From: Cellvibrionales bacterium
Lineage (GTDB): Bacteria; Pseudomonadota; Gammaproteobacteria; Pseudomonadales; JAHEGP01
Length of the DNA stretch: 5,720 bases
NCBI GenBank assembly: GCA_024645065.1
Contig: JAHEGP010000201.1
Span: forward strand, 1 to 5,720
Reading direction: 5' to 3'
Shown: piece after piece, positions 1 through 5,720 of the stretch
Layout of the letters: the number at the start of each line of letters is the position of its first letter
How positions within the stretch are numbered: the stretch's first letter is position 1
The notes under the pieces: generated by a model
Told to the model about the DNA's origin: nothing
Seen by the model: only the letters and a program-made list of their open reading frames with translations
Database searches by the model: none
Program-made: the position numbers and the translations under genes

Positions 1-974
1 AGTGGCGACTTACCGGTCCAGTGCCGGAAAGCGCGGCGAAAGTTGGATGCGTCATCAAAGCCCAGCATGCAGGCAACGCTACTTAGCGGCAAACGGGTTT
101 GCTGCAGGTAATGTATAGCCCGTCCGGTGCGCACCTCATCCAGCAACAGCTGAAAACCGGTTTGTTCGTGCTGCAACTTGCGCCGCAGGGTGCGCGAACT
201 CATCGCCAGCATTCTGGCAATGTCGTTGTGATTGGGATAGGCGCCCTCGCAGCTTTCGAGTACCGCCCGTACTTTCTCGGCCACCGATGCATCAAGGTTC
301 ATCTGTGCTAACAGGTCCCGGCACTGGGCCTCATAAATCTTTGCCAGTCCCTGGTTGGCGCCGGCCAGCGATGTCGATAGCAGGGAGCGGGCGCATCCCA
401 TGCGGAACCGGTCCTGCCCAAAGTGAACGTCAGGGCCCAGTAACTCGTAGAATCGGTTTGAGTAGGCGGGCGCGGGAGCGGCAATGTCGAAGCGCAGCTG
501 TAAGCCCTGCGCTTGCAGCAGGTAGCGCATGCTGCTGTTAAAAGCAGTGAACAGGCATTCGTAGCTGAAGCTTTGGTGGAACCAGTTCGCGCGGTCATCG
601 CTGACGGTAAAAAAGCAGTAGTCCCCATCGTCGGCGAAGTCGAGCTTCAGGTTAAACGCCAGCAGCCGGTAGTAGCGTAGCAGCAAGCCCAAAACCTGCT
701 CCAGGGTTGCGCTATTCATCGCTGCGTAGCCAAGCGTGGCATGGCTGCTGATGTTCAGGCGCTGGCCAAAATCCAGTCCCAGCGCCGGGTTTGCCGTCAG
801 CCGGTAGGCCTTTTGCACCGCGCCCTCGAAAATCCGATGGTCTATCCAGCGATCCGGAATGCGAATCGCCGCGTCGCTCAGGCCTGATCCCTCCAGCAGC
901 AGTGCGCTACAGCGACCACTATCTTCAACCAGCTCTGCCAGCACCGCAAAATACTGGCTTGGCACAGCCCGCAT
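1..974 (-). CDS. AraC-family transcriptional regulator (OruR/ArgR-like), 3' end cut by window edge
   Basis: Read on the minus strand from the ATG at 974, the frame stays open for 324 codons to base 1, so the C-terminal tail and stop lie outside the window. Residues ~15-200 match the arabinose-binding-type sensor domain of the OruR/ArgR subgroup, with the typical GLDFGQR and SSHATLGYA stretches (about 66-84). Residues ~230-324 form the AraC DNA-binding domain: a first helix-turn-helix at ~250-270 (DIARMLAMSSRTLRRKL) and a second at ~297-318 with the hallmark GFDDASNFRRAFRHWTGKSP ending. Family members are usually 330-345 residues, so only some 10-20 are missing. Start choice: a strong AAGGAG lies 9 bases before this ATG. 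An upstream in-frame ATG at 1013 would add 13 residues but has no good ribosome site. The gene is divergent from the di-iron gene and probably controls it, most likely as an activator answering a small ligand. The ligand cannot be read from sequence. Confidence 0.93.
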   Translation of the reverse strand, partial: MRAVPSQYFAVLAELVEDSGRCSALLLEGSGLSDAAIRIPDRWIDHRIFEGAVQKAYRLTANPALGLDFGQRLNISSHATLGYAAMNSATLEQVLGLLLRYYRLLAFNLKLDFADDGDYCFFTVSDDRANWFHQSFSYECLFTAFNSSMRYLLQAQGLQLRFDIAAPAPAYSNRFYELLGPDVHFGQDRFRMGCARSLLSTSLAGANQGLAKIYEAQCRDLLAQMNLDASVAEKVRAVLESCEGAYPNHNDIARMLAMSSRTLRRKLQHEQTGFQLLLDEVRTGRAIHYLQQTRLPLSSVACMLGFDDASNFRRAFRHWTGKSP

Positions 975-1095
975 TTGTGCGCGCTCCTTTAATGTGGCCG
1001 AATTTGACTGCATTATGGCTCAGCAGCACCTTGTTGCATAGAGCGACCTCGCTACAGTACAGTTGAAACCATAAAGAAAACAGGATGGGAAGACT
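975..1095. promoter_or_regulatory. Divergent control region between AraC regulator and di-iron gene
   Basis: This 121-base stretch separates two outward-facing start codons and must hold both promoters. It contains an inverted repeat AGCGA-CC-TCGCT at 1042-1053, followed directly by a tandem TACAG-TACAG at 1053-1062. Either could be an operator for the divergent AraC protein, which as a family often binds direct repeats. A weak plus-strand sigma70-like pair is TTGTTG (1031-1036) and TACAGT (1053-1058), spaced 16 bases; it scores only 3/6 and 4/6 against consensus. An AGGA at 1082-1085 and GGGA at 1087-1090 can serve as ribosome site for the ATG at 1096. The existence of a control region follows from gene layout; the exact sites are inference. 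Confidence 0.5.
984..989 (-). promoter_or_regulatory. Ribosome binding site of the AraC-family gene
   Basis: The minus strand reads AAGGAG here, nine bases ahead of the ATG at 974. This near-perfect Shine-Dalgarno sequence decides between the two in-frame ATGs (974 and 1013) in favour of 974. Confidence 0.7.
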
Positions 1096-2193
1096 ATGAA
1101 ACTTGATTATCGTAGTGAAGCCCCCCGCAGTATTGTCCGGTTTGAAGATACGGCACGTGATCCCCTCGATCAGCTTGGCGAGCGTGACCTGGCCCAGGTC
1201 GTTGAAATCTTCAACACGCCCCTCGCCGGACACTACAACTGGGATTATCGAGTTCAGGACGACCGCATCAAGAAGCTGTATCAGCTGGGTAAGCAGTTGA
1301 ACTGGAACTCCGAGATCGACATCGACTGGGATCGCCCGGTTTCGATCGACCGGCTGCCGGAGGTGAACAATCTGGTCGGCTATGAGCCTTACGAGTCCCT
1401 GAGTCCGGCGCGCAAAGATGAATTCTGGCGTCATTCGCAGTCCTGGACCCTTTCCCAGTTTCTCCACGGTGAGCAGGGTGCGCTGTTGGTCGCCTCACAG
1501 TTGGCTTCCTGCGCTCCCACCCTCAACGCCAAGCTGTATGCCGCGTCCCAGACTTTTGACGAGGCGCGCCACGTCGAAACCTTCAACCGCTTCATCCGCG
1601 AGCGGATGCGGATGATGTACCCGGTCAACCGGCACCTGAAGGGCATTCTCGACCGTATCCTGAGTGACGAGCGCTGGGACCTGAAGTTTATCGGTATGCA
1701 GATCGTGATAGAGGGGCTCGCCCTGTCAGCCTTTAACACCATGCGCGCTATATGCACAGACCAGGTACTGAAGGAATTATTGTACCTGGTGATTCGGGAT
1801 GAGGCCCGGCACGTCACTTTCGGCATCAACTATCTGGAAGATTTCGTCAAAACGCTGAGCCAGGATGAGCGAGAGGAGCGCGCCCGGTTTGCCTACGAAG
1901 CTTGTGTGGTGAGCCGCGATCGACTGATCGCTACCGATGTATTCGATCACTTTGGCTGGGATGTCGAGGAGACGCGCAAGCGGGTCCTGGGGGGCGATGT
2001 GTATTCGCATTTTCGTACCGCCCTGTTTTCGCGGGTGGTACCGAACCTCAAGCGGATCGGTCTCATGACCGATGCCATTCGACCCAGGTTCGAAGAACTG
2101 GGGATCCTTGAATACGAAGACTGGCCCGATGACGGCGATATCGACTGGGTGCAGATGTCGCGACCCCTCAACGCCCGGGAAGATGTCGCATGA
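1096..2193 (+). CDS. Ferritin-like di-iron oxidase/oxygenase (RNR R2/AurF-like superfamily)
   Basis: This 365-residue soluble protein carries the full carboxylate-bridged di-iron ligand set: E126 (in GEQGAL), E156 and H159 (DEARHV, 155-160), E206 (IVIEG), E236 and H239 (a second DEARHV, 235-240). The order E, ExxH, E, ExxH on four helices is that of ribonucleotide reductase R2, AurF-type N-oxygenases and R2-like oxidases. Such centres activate O2 to oxidise, hydroxylate or desaturate an organic substrate in the cytoplasm. No signal peptide or membrane segment is seen. The N-terminal ~100 residues include a tryptophan- and acid-rich stretch (LNWNSEIDIDWDRPV, 68-82), probably a family-specific cap. 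I see no R2-type C-terminal tail and no large-subunit gene nearby, so true ribonucleotide reduction is unlikely. The ATG at 1096 has AGGA 10 bases upstream. The stop overlaps the next start (ATGA), implying coupled translation with the YhhN-family gene. The divergent AraC gene is the likely regulator. Substrate unknown; fold and metal centre are secure. Confidence 0.88.
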   Translation: MKLDYRSEAPRSIVRFEDTARDPLDQLGERDLAQVVEIFNTPLAGHYNWDYRVQDDRIKKLYQLGKQLNWNSEIDIDWDRPVSIDRLPEVNNLVGYEPYESLSPARKDEFWRHSQSWTLSQFLHGEQGALLVASQLASCAPTLNAKLYAASQTFDEARHVETFNRFIRERMRMMYPVNRHLKGILDRILSDERWDLKFIGMQIVIEGLALSAFNTMRAICTDQVLKELLYLVIRDEARHVTFGINYLEDFVKTLSQDEREERARFAYEACVVSRDRLIATDVFDHFGWDVEETRKRVLGGDVYSHFRTALFSRVVPNLKRIGLMTDAIRPRFEELGILEYEDWPDDGDIDWVQMSRPLNAREDVA

Positions 2194-2852
2194 ACCTGCC
2201 GCTGCTGCTGGGAGGAGTCGGAGCAACCGTCGCCTTTAGCATCCTCCTCCTGCTGTTCGAGGCGCGCGATTTCCGTGCCGGCATCTGGTTTTCCAAGCCT
2301 GTTGCGGCGGCGGGATTCATCGCCTGTGCGCTTGGCTTTGGTGCCCTGGAGTCCGATTACGGCATCAAGATACTGGTGGGATTGTGCCTCTCCTGGCTGG
2401 GCGACGTATTGCTGATGGCGGGCGGCCGGGGACGCATTTTTCTGTTGGGCATTGCAAGTTTTTTTCTTGCCCACTGCGCGTATATTGTCGCATTTCTCGG
2501 CCTTGCTCCCGATTGGGAGATCAGCGCAATGGCGGGGGTGGTGATGGCAGTTTTGCTGGCCCTGTTTATGCGCTGGATATGGGCCTATCTCGAAGGGTCT
2601 TTTCGTGGAGCGGTTCTGGCATACGTGGTGGTGATCGGCATCATGGTCGCGCTGGCGGCGGGTGCCAGCGCCACTACCGCCAATCCTGCCCTGGTTGCCG
2701 GAGCGTTGTTGTTCGCGGTGTCGGATGTCTTCGTCGCCCGCGACCGTTTCGTGCAACAAGGCTTCGTCAATCGCAAGTGGGGCCTGCCGTTATACTTCCT
2801 CGCCCAACTGGTGCTGGCGGCGTCGGTGGCCAGTCCCCTGGTGCATAATTAG
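2190..2852 (+). CDS. YhhN/TMEM86 family membrane protein (putative lysoplasmalogenase)
   Basis: A 220-residue hydrophobic protein with about eight predicted membrane segments (roughly 4-22, 33-51, 59-77, 84-104, 112-131, 139-158, 166-183, 197-215). The family signature is present in order: KP at 36-37, LSWLGDVLLM at 67-76 (GD at 71-72), a histidine-tyrosine pair H95/Y98 (AHCAYIVAF), the GALLFAVSD block at 171-179 followed by RDRF at 184-187, and LPLYFLAQ at 199-206. Characterised members (human TMEM86B, bacterial YhhN homologues) hydrolyse the vinyl-ether bond of lysoplasmalogens; here that activity is inferred from family only. Length is normal for the family. The start codon shares bases with the stop of the di-iron gene, and GGGAAGA about seven bases upstream can act as ribosome site inside that gene. 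Plasmalogens are not generally expected in aerobic gammaproteobacteria, so the true substrate may be another lysophospholipid or ether lipid. Confidence 0.88.
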   Translation: MNLPLLLGGVGATVAFSILLLLFEARDFRAGIWFSKPVAAAGFIACALGFGALESDYGIKILVGLCLSWLGDVLLMAGGRGRIFLLGIASFFLAHCAYIVAFLGLAPDWEISAMAGVVMAVLLALFMRWIWAYLEGSFRGAVLAYVVVIGIMVALAAGASATTANPALVAGALLFAVSDVFVARDRFVQQGFVNRKWGLPLYFLAQLVLAASVASPLVHN

Positions 2853-2913
2853 CACACGGTCGGAGGCGCCACCGGTCAGAGAGTCACAGCTCGCAGGCGC
2901 CGCTGCGCCGCTC

Positions 2914-2942
2914 TTGCAAGACCGGCGACCCTGGGGCTTAAT
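2914..2942 (+). promoter_or_regulatory. Candidate sigma70-like promoter for the gamma-glutamyltransferase gene
   Basis: TTGCAA (2914-2919) and CTTAAT (2937-2942) each match the consensus at four of six positions with an ideal 17-base spacer, in the 109-base gap before the ggt start. Transcription from it would begin near 2949 and leave only ~13 bases of leader, with no clear ribosome site, which weakens the case. Read-through from the upstream YhhN-family gene is an alternative, as no terminator is visible in the gap. Confidence 0.28.
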
Positions 2943-2961
2943 AGAGCCAGTTTGGGTCGCC

Positions 2962-4740
2962 ATGCGAGGGTTGGTTTTGCACAGTTACACGCTTTTTCTG
3001 GGGTTGCTCGCTGTGGTGTGGGCAAGCCTGGCACCGCCAACCAGTGCTGACACCCGCCCGGGTAACATTCCCTCCACCCAATACGTTCCCATATTCGATA
3101 TGCGTGCGGCCTTCCATCCGCTGCCTTCCCGGGGCGGTATGGTGGTGTCCCAGGAGCGTGTGGCCAGCGAGATTGGCAGCGAGATACTGCGGCGCGGCGG
3201 CAATGCTGTGGATGCGGCTGTGGCCACCGGCTTCGCCCTGGCGGTCACCCTGCCCCAGGCGGGCAACCTGGGGGGCGGGGGCTTTATGCTGGTTTACCTG
3301 GCCGCCGAGAATCGTACGATTGCCCTGGACTATCGTGAAATGGCTCCGCAAGGTGCTCGCCGGGATATGTTCCAGGACGCCCAGGGCAGGGTAGACACCG
3401 AGAAGGTGCGTTTTGGCCTGCAGTCCTCGGGTGTTCCCGGCACGGTGGCAGGCCTCGCGTATGTCCTGGAAAAATATGGCAGCATGAGCCTCAAGCAAAT
3501 ACTGGAGCCGGCCATCGCTTTGGCCAGTAACGGGATAAAGGTAAGCGATACCCTGGCCCAGTCGCTGGCATGGGCTGGGGAGCGATTACGAGAGGACCCG
3601 GCCTCCGCCCGCTACTTTTTCAATTCCGACGGCTCGCCGCTGCGGGTGGGACAGGACTGGCGCCAGCCAGACCTCGCCTGGAGCCTGCAACAATTAGCCC
3701 GCTACGGGCCGCAGGCATTCTACAGCGGCGCGATTGCGGACAGGATTGTCGCCACCATGGAGGCCGGCGGGGGACTGGTCGACCACGCCGACCTGGCCGC
3801 TTACCGGGTTGTGGAGCGCACGCCCGTGTATGGTGATTATCGCGGCTACCGGGTGGCCTCCATGCCGCCGCCATCCTCGGGCGGTGTCCATTTGATCCAG
3901 ATGCTCAACATGCTGGAAAACTGGCCGCTGGGCGAGCTCGATCACAATAGCGCAAGCTATATCCATCGCCTGGCAGAAGTCATGCGGCTTGCCTATGCCG
4001 ATCGCAGCAAGTACCTCGGCGACCCGGATTATGTCGCTGTACCCGTTGCCGCTTTACTGGATAAAGCCTACGCCCGGCGTCTGGTTGAGACTATCGATCT
4101 GCAAAGGGCGGGTGACTCTGCCAGGGTCGGGCCCGGGCTCAAACCGGCTAGCGAGAGCCGGGAGACAACCCACTACAGCGTCTGGGACCGGGACGGCAAC
4201 GTGGTTTCAAATACCTATACCCTGAATTTTTCCTTTGGTAACGGGGTGTCTGTCGCTGGAGCAGGGTTTCTCCTCAATAATGAAATGGATGATTTTTCGG
4301 CCAAGCCCGGTGTTCCCAACGCCTATGGTCTGGTGGGCGCCGAGGCCAATGCGATTGAGCCAGGCAAGCGACCGCTATCATCGATGACGCCGACCATCGT
4401 CTTTCACCAGGGCAAGCCGGTTTTGGCCACGGGAAGCCCCGGTGGCAGTACCATCATCACCGTTGTCCTCCAGCTGATTCTTAACTCCATCGATTTCGGG
4501 ATGAATATAGCAGAGGCGACGGCAGCTCCCCGAGTGCATCATCAGTGGCGCCCTGATCAGCTGTTGCTGGAGCCCCGGATCAGCACAGATACCCGCCGTC
4601 TACTCGGGGAAATGGGGCACGAGCTTGGTACCAGCTCCCGCCTGCTGGGCAAGCTGCAATCGATACGCGCCGGCGACGGCGTGCTTTTCGGCAGCAGCGA
4701 TAACCGCTGGCCGGGCAGCAGCGTTGCTGCGGCTGAATGA
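2962..4740 (+). CDS. ggt: Gamma-glutamyltransferase / glutathione hydrolase precursor, periplasmic
   Basis: A 592-residue Ntn-hydrolase close to E. coli Ggt (580). It cleaves the gamma-glutamyl bond of glutathione and related compounds, or transfers the group to amino acids and peptides. Residues 1-29 form a signal peptide (hydrophobic core ~11-24, cleavage likely after PTSA-29), so it acts in the periplasm. The precursor self-cleaves before T402 (ETTHYSVWDRDGN), giving a large subunit of ~370 and a small one of ~190 residues. Aligning with E. coli by motif, R125 (LDYREMAP), T420, N422, D444 (NNEMDDFS), S473-S474 (PLSSM) and G494-G495 (GSPGGS) match the glutamyl-binding and oxyanion residues. 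The lid-loop tyrosine is kept (Y455 in PNAYGLVG). Position 441 is E where E. coli has Q, as in Bacillus-type enzymes. The frame stays open 100 codons further upstream, but that part overlaps the YhhN-family gene and has no coding character; only the ATG at 2962 yields a signal peptide. Its ribosome site is poor. Followed after 61 bases by a Nudix gene, possibly co-transcribed. Confidence 0.96.
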   Translation: MRGLVLHSYTLFLGLLAVVWASLAPPTSADTRPGNIPSTQYVPIFDMRAAFHPLPSRGGMVVSQERVASEIGSEILRRGGNAVDAAVATGFALAVTLPQAGNLGGGGFMLVYLAAENRTIALDYREMAPQGARRDMFQDAQGRVDTEKVRFGLQSSGVPGTVAGLAYVLEKYGSMSLKQILEPAIALASNGIKVSDTLAQSLAWAGERLREDPASARYFFNSDGSPLRVGQDWRQPDLAWSLQQLARYGPQAFYSGAIADRIVATMEAGGGLVDHADLAAYRVVERTPVYGDYRGYRVASMPPPSSGGVHLIQMLNMLENWPLGELDHNSASYIHRLAEVMRLAYADRSKYLGDPDYVAVPVAALLDKAYARRLVETIDLQRAGDSARVGPGLKPASESRETTHYSVWDRDGNVVSNTYTLNFSFGNGVSVAGAGFLLNNEMDDFSAKPGVPNAYGLVGAEANAIEPGKRPLSSMTPTIVFHQGKPVLATGSPGGSTIITVVLQLILNSIDFGMNIAEATAAPRVHHQWRPDQLLLEPRISTDTRRLLGEMGHELGTSSRLLGKLQSIRAGDGVLFGSSDNRWPGSSVAAAE

Positions 4741-4801
4741 CTCTGCATCGCGGCCAGTGCAGTCACCCCTGTCTGGTGCTGGTTTTGGGCGGGTTTGGAT
4801 A

Positions 4802-5254
4802 ATGGACAAAATGACTCCCCGGCATATTGTAGCAGCGGGCGCCCTCGTCAGTGACGCATCCCGCAGGGTACTGCTGATCGATAGCCCCTGGCGCGGCTGG
4901 GAATTTCCCGGTGGCCAGATAGAGTGCGGCGAGGATCTTATTGCCGGCTTGAAACGTGAAATACTGGAGGAAACCGGAATTCAGGCCAAAGTGGGGGCAC
5001 TGGCCGGCCTCTATTCCAACCTGAGCAACGGCATTGTGATCGCGACTTTTCTCGCTGACTACCTTACCGGTGAACCTACCACGAGCGCAGAAAGCCTGCA
5101 GGTGAAGTGGTGTTCCCGCGAACAATGCGAGGCCGAAGTGACGCATCCGGCGGTGCGAGCGCGGCTTCGAGATATGCTGGACTATGACGGTCGGGCAATC
5201 TATCGCGCTTATATGCTGGAGCCTTACCGGGTCGTTGTCGAACATCGGGTTTGA
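4802..5254 (+). CDS. Nudix hydrolase
   Basis: A 150-residue single-domain protein with a perfect Nudix box (GX5EX7REUXEEXGU) at 38-60: G38, E44, R52-E53, E56-E57, G59, I60. The glutamates of REILEETG bind the Mg2+ that drives hydrolysis of a nucleoside diphosphate linked to a group X. The preceding strand (AAGALVSDASRRVLLIDSP, 11-29) and the GWEFPGG turn (32-38) are typical. The YSNLSNGIVIATFLADYLTG region (71-90) followed by SAESLQVKWCSRE resembles MutT-like Nudix proteins of unknown specificity, and I see no diagnostic motif for ADP-ribose, Ap4A or CoA substrates. Start choice: the frame is open back to 4625, but that overlaps ggt and reads as non-coding. ATG at 4802 or at 4811 (three codons later) are both possible, neither with a strong ribosome site. 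Cytoplasmic; likely co-transcribed with ggt (61-base gap, no clear terminator). Confidence 0.92.
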   Translation: MDKMTPRHIVAAGALVSDASRRVLLIDSPWRGWEFPGGQIECGEDLIAGLKREILEETGIQAKVGALAGLYSNLSNGIVIATFLADYLTGEPTTSAESLQVKWCSREQCEAEVTHPAVRARLRDMLDYDGRAIYRAYMLEPYRVVVEHRV

Positions 5255-5302
5255 ACAACCGCTGGTGGGTCGGTTACAGTGCGAAGGCGTGGCAAGCGGC
5301 AT

Positions 5303-5318
5303 GACAACAAGACAACAA
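5303..5318. repeat. Tandem 8-bp duplication GACAACAA x2
   Basis: Two adjacent perfect copies of GACAACAA (5303-5310 and 5311-5318) followed by a further G. It lies ~50 bases after the Nudix stop. It may be simple replication slippage or a direct-repeat protein site; nothing else decides between these. Confidence 0.5.
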
Positions 5319-5381
5319 GCTGCGAATCGCTGCTGGAATCGAAAAGTGCGTTTCCGCTTTGCCCGGGGGATGACAGGGTCC

Positions 5382-5410
5382 CGCTCCCTCAGGGCGCTGG
5401 TTTTCTTTCT
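5382..5410 (+). terminator. Weak candidate intrinsic terminator after the Nudix gene
   Basis: CGCTC (5382-5386) can pair with GGGCG (5392-5396), including one G-U pair, around a 5-base loop. Four bases later comes a pyrimidine tract TTTTCTTTCT (5401-5410). The stem is short and the T-run interrupted and offset, so this is a poor terminator; it is listed because it is the only candidate between the two transcription units. Confidence 0.22.
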
Positions 5411-5523
5411 TCCCGGGAGTGAGCAATCTCGAAGCCGCGGCGGGACTCGCAGGATACTGCCAGATGTTCGCGCCGTACATCCGGTTGCTTAATGGTGTTA
5501 GGAGCGCGCCCAACGGCGCATAC

Positions 5524-5530
5524 AGGGGAG
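5524..5530 (+). promoter_or_regulatory. Ribosome binding site of the CoA-transferase gene
   Basis: AGGGGAG lies five bases before the ATG at 5536 and fixes that start. A 5-bp hairpin (5506-5519) sits a few bases upstream and leaves this site single-stranded. Confidence 0.65.
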
Positions 5531-5535
5531 CTAGG

Positions 5536-5720
5536 ATGGAGACGGGGCACGGGCCTTTACAGGGCATTCGGGTACTGGAGTTAGGGCAGCTGTTGGCCGG
5601 CCCATTTGCTTGCTCGATCCTTGCTTACTTTGGCGCCGAGGTCATCAAGATTGAGTCCCCCGACGGCGGTGATCCCATTCGGGGTTGGCGCCATGTCGTG
5701 GATGACACCTCGCTCTGGTG
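5536..5720 (+). CDS. Family III CoA-transferase (CaiB/BaiF), N-terminal fragment
   Basis: The first 61 residues are in the window and the gene runs off the right edge; full-length members are about 380-410 residues. The start of the fold is unmistakable: PLQGIRVLELGQLLAGPFAC (8-27), then SILAYFGAEVIKIESPDGGDPIR (28-50), the Rossmann-like segment that binds CoA in formyl-CoA and carnitine CoA-transferases, and DDTSLW (56-61), where many relatives have GTSLWW. The catalytic aspartate (near residue 170 in the family) lies outside. These enzymes move CoA between carboxylic acids in the cytoplasm, often in carnitine, oxalate, bile acid or aromatic acid breakdown; the substrate cannot be told from this fragment. 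It follows a 281-base spacer and has its own strong ribosome site, so it is probably the first gene of a separate unit. Confidence 0.93.
   Translation, partial: METGHGPLQGIRVLELGQLLAGPFACSILAYFGAEVIKIESPDGGDPIRGWRHVVDDTSLW

Larger units (their letters stand above)
5255..5535. other. Intergenic spacer between Nudix gene and CoA-transferase
   Basis: I find no convincing gene in these 281 bases: open frames on both strands lack family motifs and straddle the real genes. It holds a tandem duplication of GACAACAA (5303-5318), a weak hairpin with a T-rich tract (5382-5410), a TATA-like CTTAAT at 5488-5493 without a good -35 partner, and a small hairpin GCGCC-CAAC-GGCGC (5506-5519) just before the ribosome site of the next gene. 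The length suggests that the CoA-transferase is transcribed from its own promoter here. Confidence 0.6.

Noticed and set aside
1085..1099. Four-codon upstream frame (MGRL) overlapping the di-iron start codon
   Set aside because: Too short to judge, no ribosome site of its own; ATG-to-TGA overlaps of this size arise by chance.
925..1467. Minus-strand open frame of 180 residues spanning the divergent promoter region
   Set aside because: It overlaps the N-terminus of the AraC gene in another frame and is antisense to the di-iron gene; no recognisable domain.
1947..2759. Long open frame (270 residues) on the minus strand opposite the di-iron and YhhN-family genes
   Set aside because: Composition is low-complexity, rich in Q, R and H, with no domain motif, and it lies antisense to two genes with clear family signatures. 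It is a GC-driven shadow frame.
2857..2874. CGGT...ACCG pairing after the YhhN-family stop as a terminator
   Set aside because: Four base pairs with a 10-base loop and no T-tract; typical of GC-rich spacer sequence.
2938..3498. Minus-strand open frame of 186 residues inside ggt
   Set aside because: Antisense to the signal peptide and large-subunit region of an unmistakable gamma-glutamyltransferase; no motif of its own.
4743..4762. CTGCA/TGCAG hairpin just after the ggt stop as a terminator
   Set aside because: Only five base pairs around a 10-base loop and no T-run immediately after it.
4625..4801. Upstream extension of the Nudix frame by 59 residues
   Set aside because: It overlaps the end of ggt and reads as alanine-rich nonsense; the Nudix fold is complete from 4802.
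4763..5302. Minus-strand open frame of 179 residues opposite the Nudix gene
   Set aside because: Antisense to a perfect Nudix box protein and without domain features.

Overview
The window looks like a piece of chromosome from a moderately GC-rich, aerobic gammaproteobacterium. The evidence is an OruR/ArgR-type AraC regulator, a periplasmic gamma-glutamyltransferase very close to the E. coli enzyme, and a family III CoA-transferase. Marine heterotrophs of the Halieaceae/Cellvibrionales kind carry such combinations, but that placement is inference from gene content and not a measured affiliation. I see no mobile element, CRISPR array, tRNA or rRNA.

Layout. Bases 1-974, minus strand: an AraC-family regulator whose last residues run off the left edge. 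Bases 975-1095: a short divergent control region with small repeats that could be operator sites. Bases 1096-2193, plus strand: a soluble ferritin-like di-iron protein with a complete set of metal ligands. It overlaps by 4 bases (ATGA) the next gene, a membrane protein of the YhhN/TMEM86 lysoplasmalogenase family (2190-2852). After a 109-base gap comes an exported gamma-glutamyltransferase (2962-4740), and 61 bases later a small Nudix hydrolase (4802-5254). A 281-base spacer (5255-5535) has no convincing gene. The right edge holds the first 61 residues of a CaiB/BaiF CoA-transferase (5536 onward).

How they may work together. The regulator and the di-iron/YhhN pair form a divergent regulator-target arrangement, and the ATGA overlap implies translational coupling, so these three are the best candidate functional unit: an inducible oxidative step plus a membrane lipid hydrolase. 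The gamma-glutamyltransferase (periplasmic glutathione and gamma-glutamyl cleavage) and the Nudix enzyme (nucleotide or nucleoside-diphosphate clean-up) could be co-transcribed downstream, but nothing ties them chemically to the first pair. The CoA-transferase is probably a separate unit. Most of the window is recognisable housekeeping or accessory metabolism. The di-iron/YhhN coupling is the only part that might hide an undescribed pathway.
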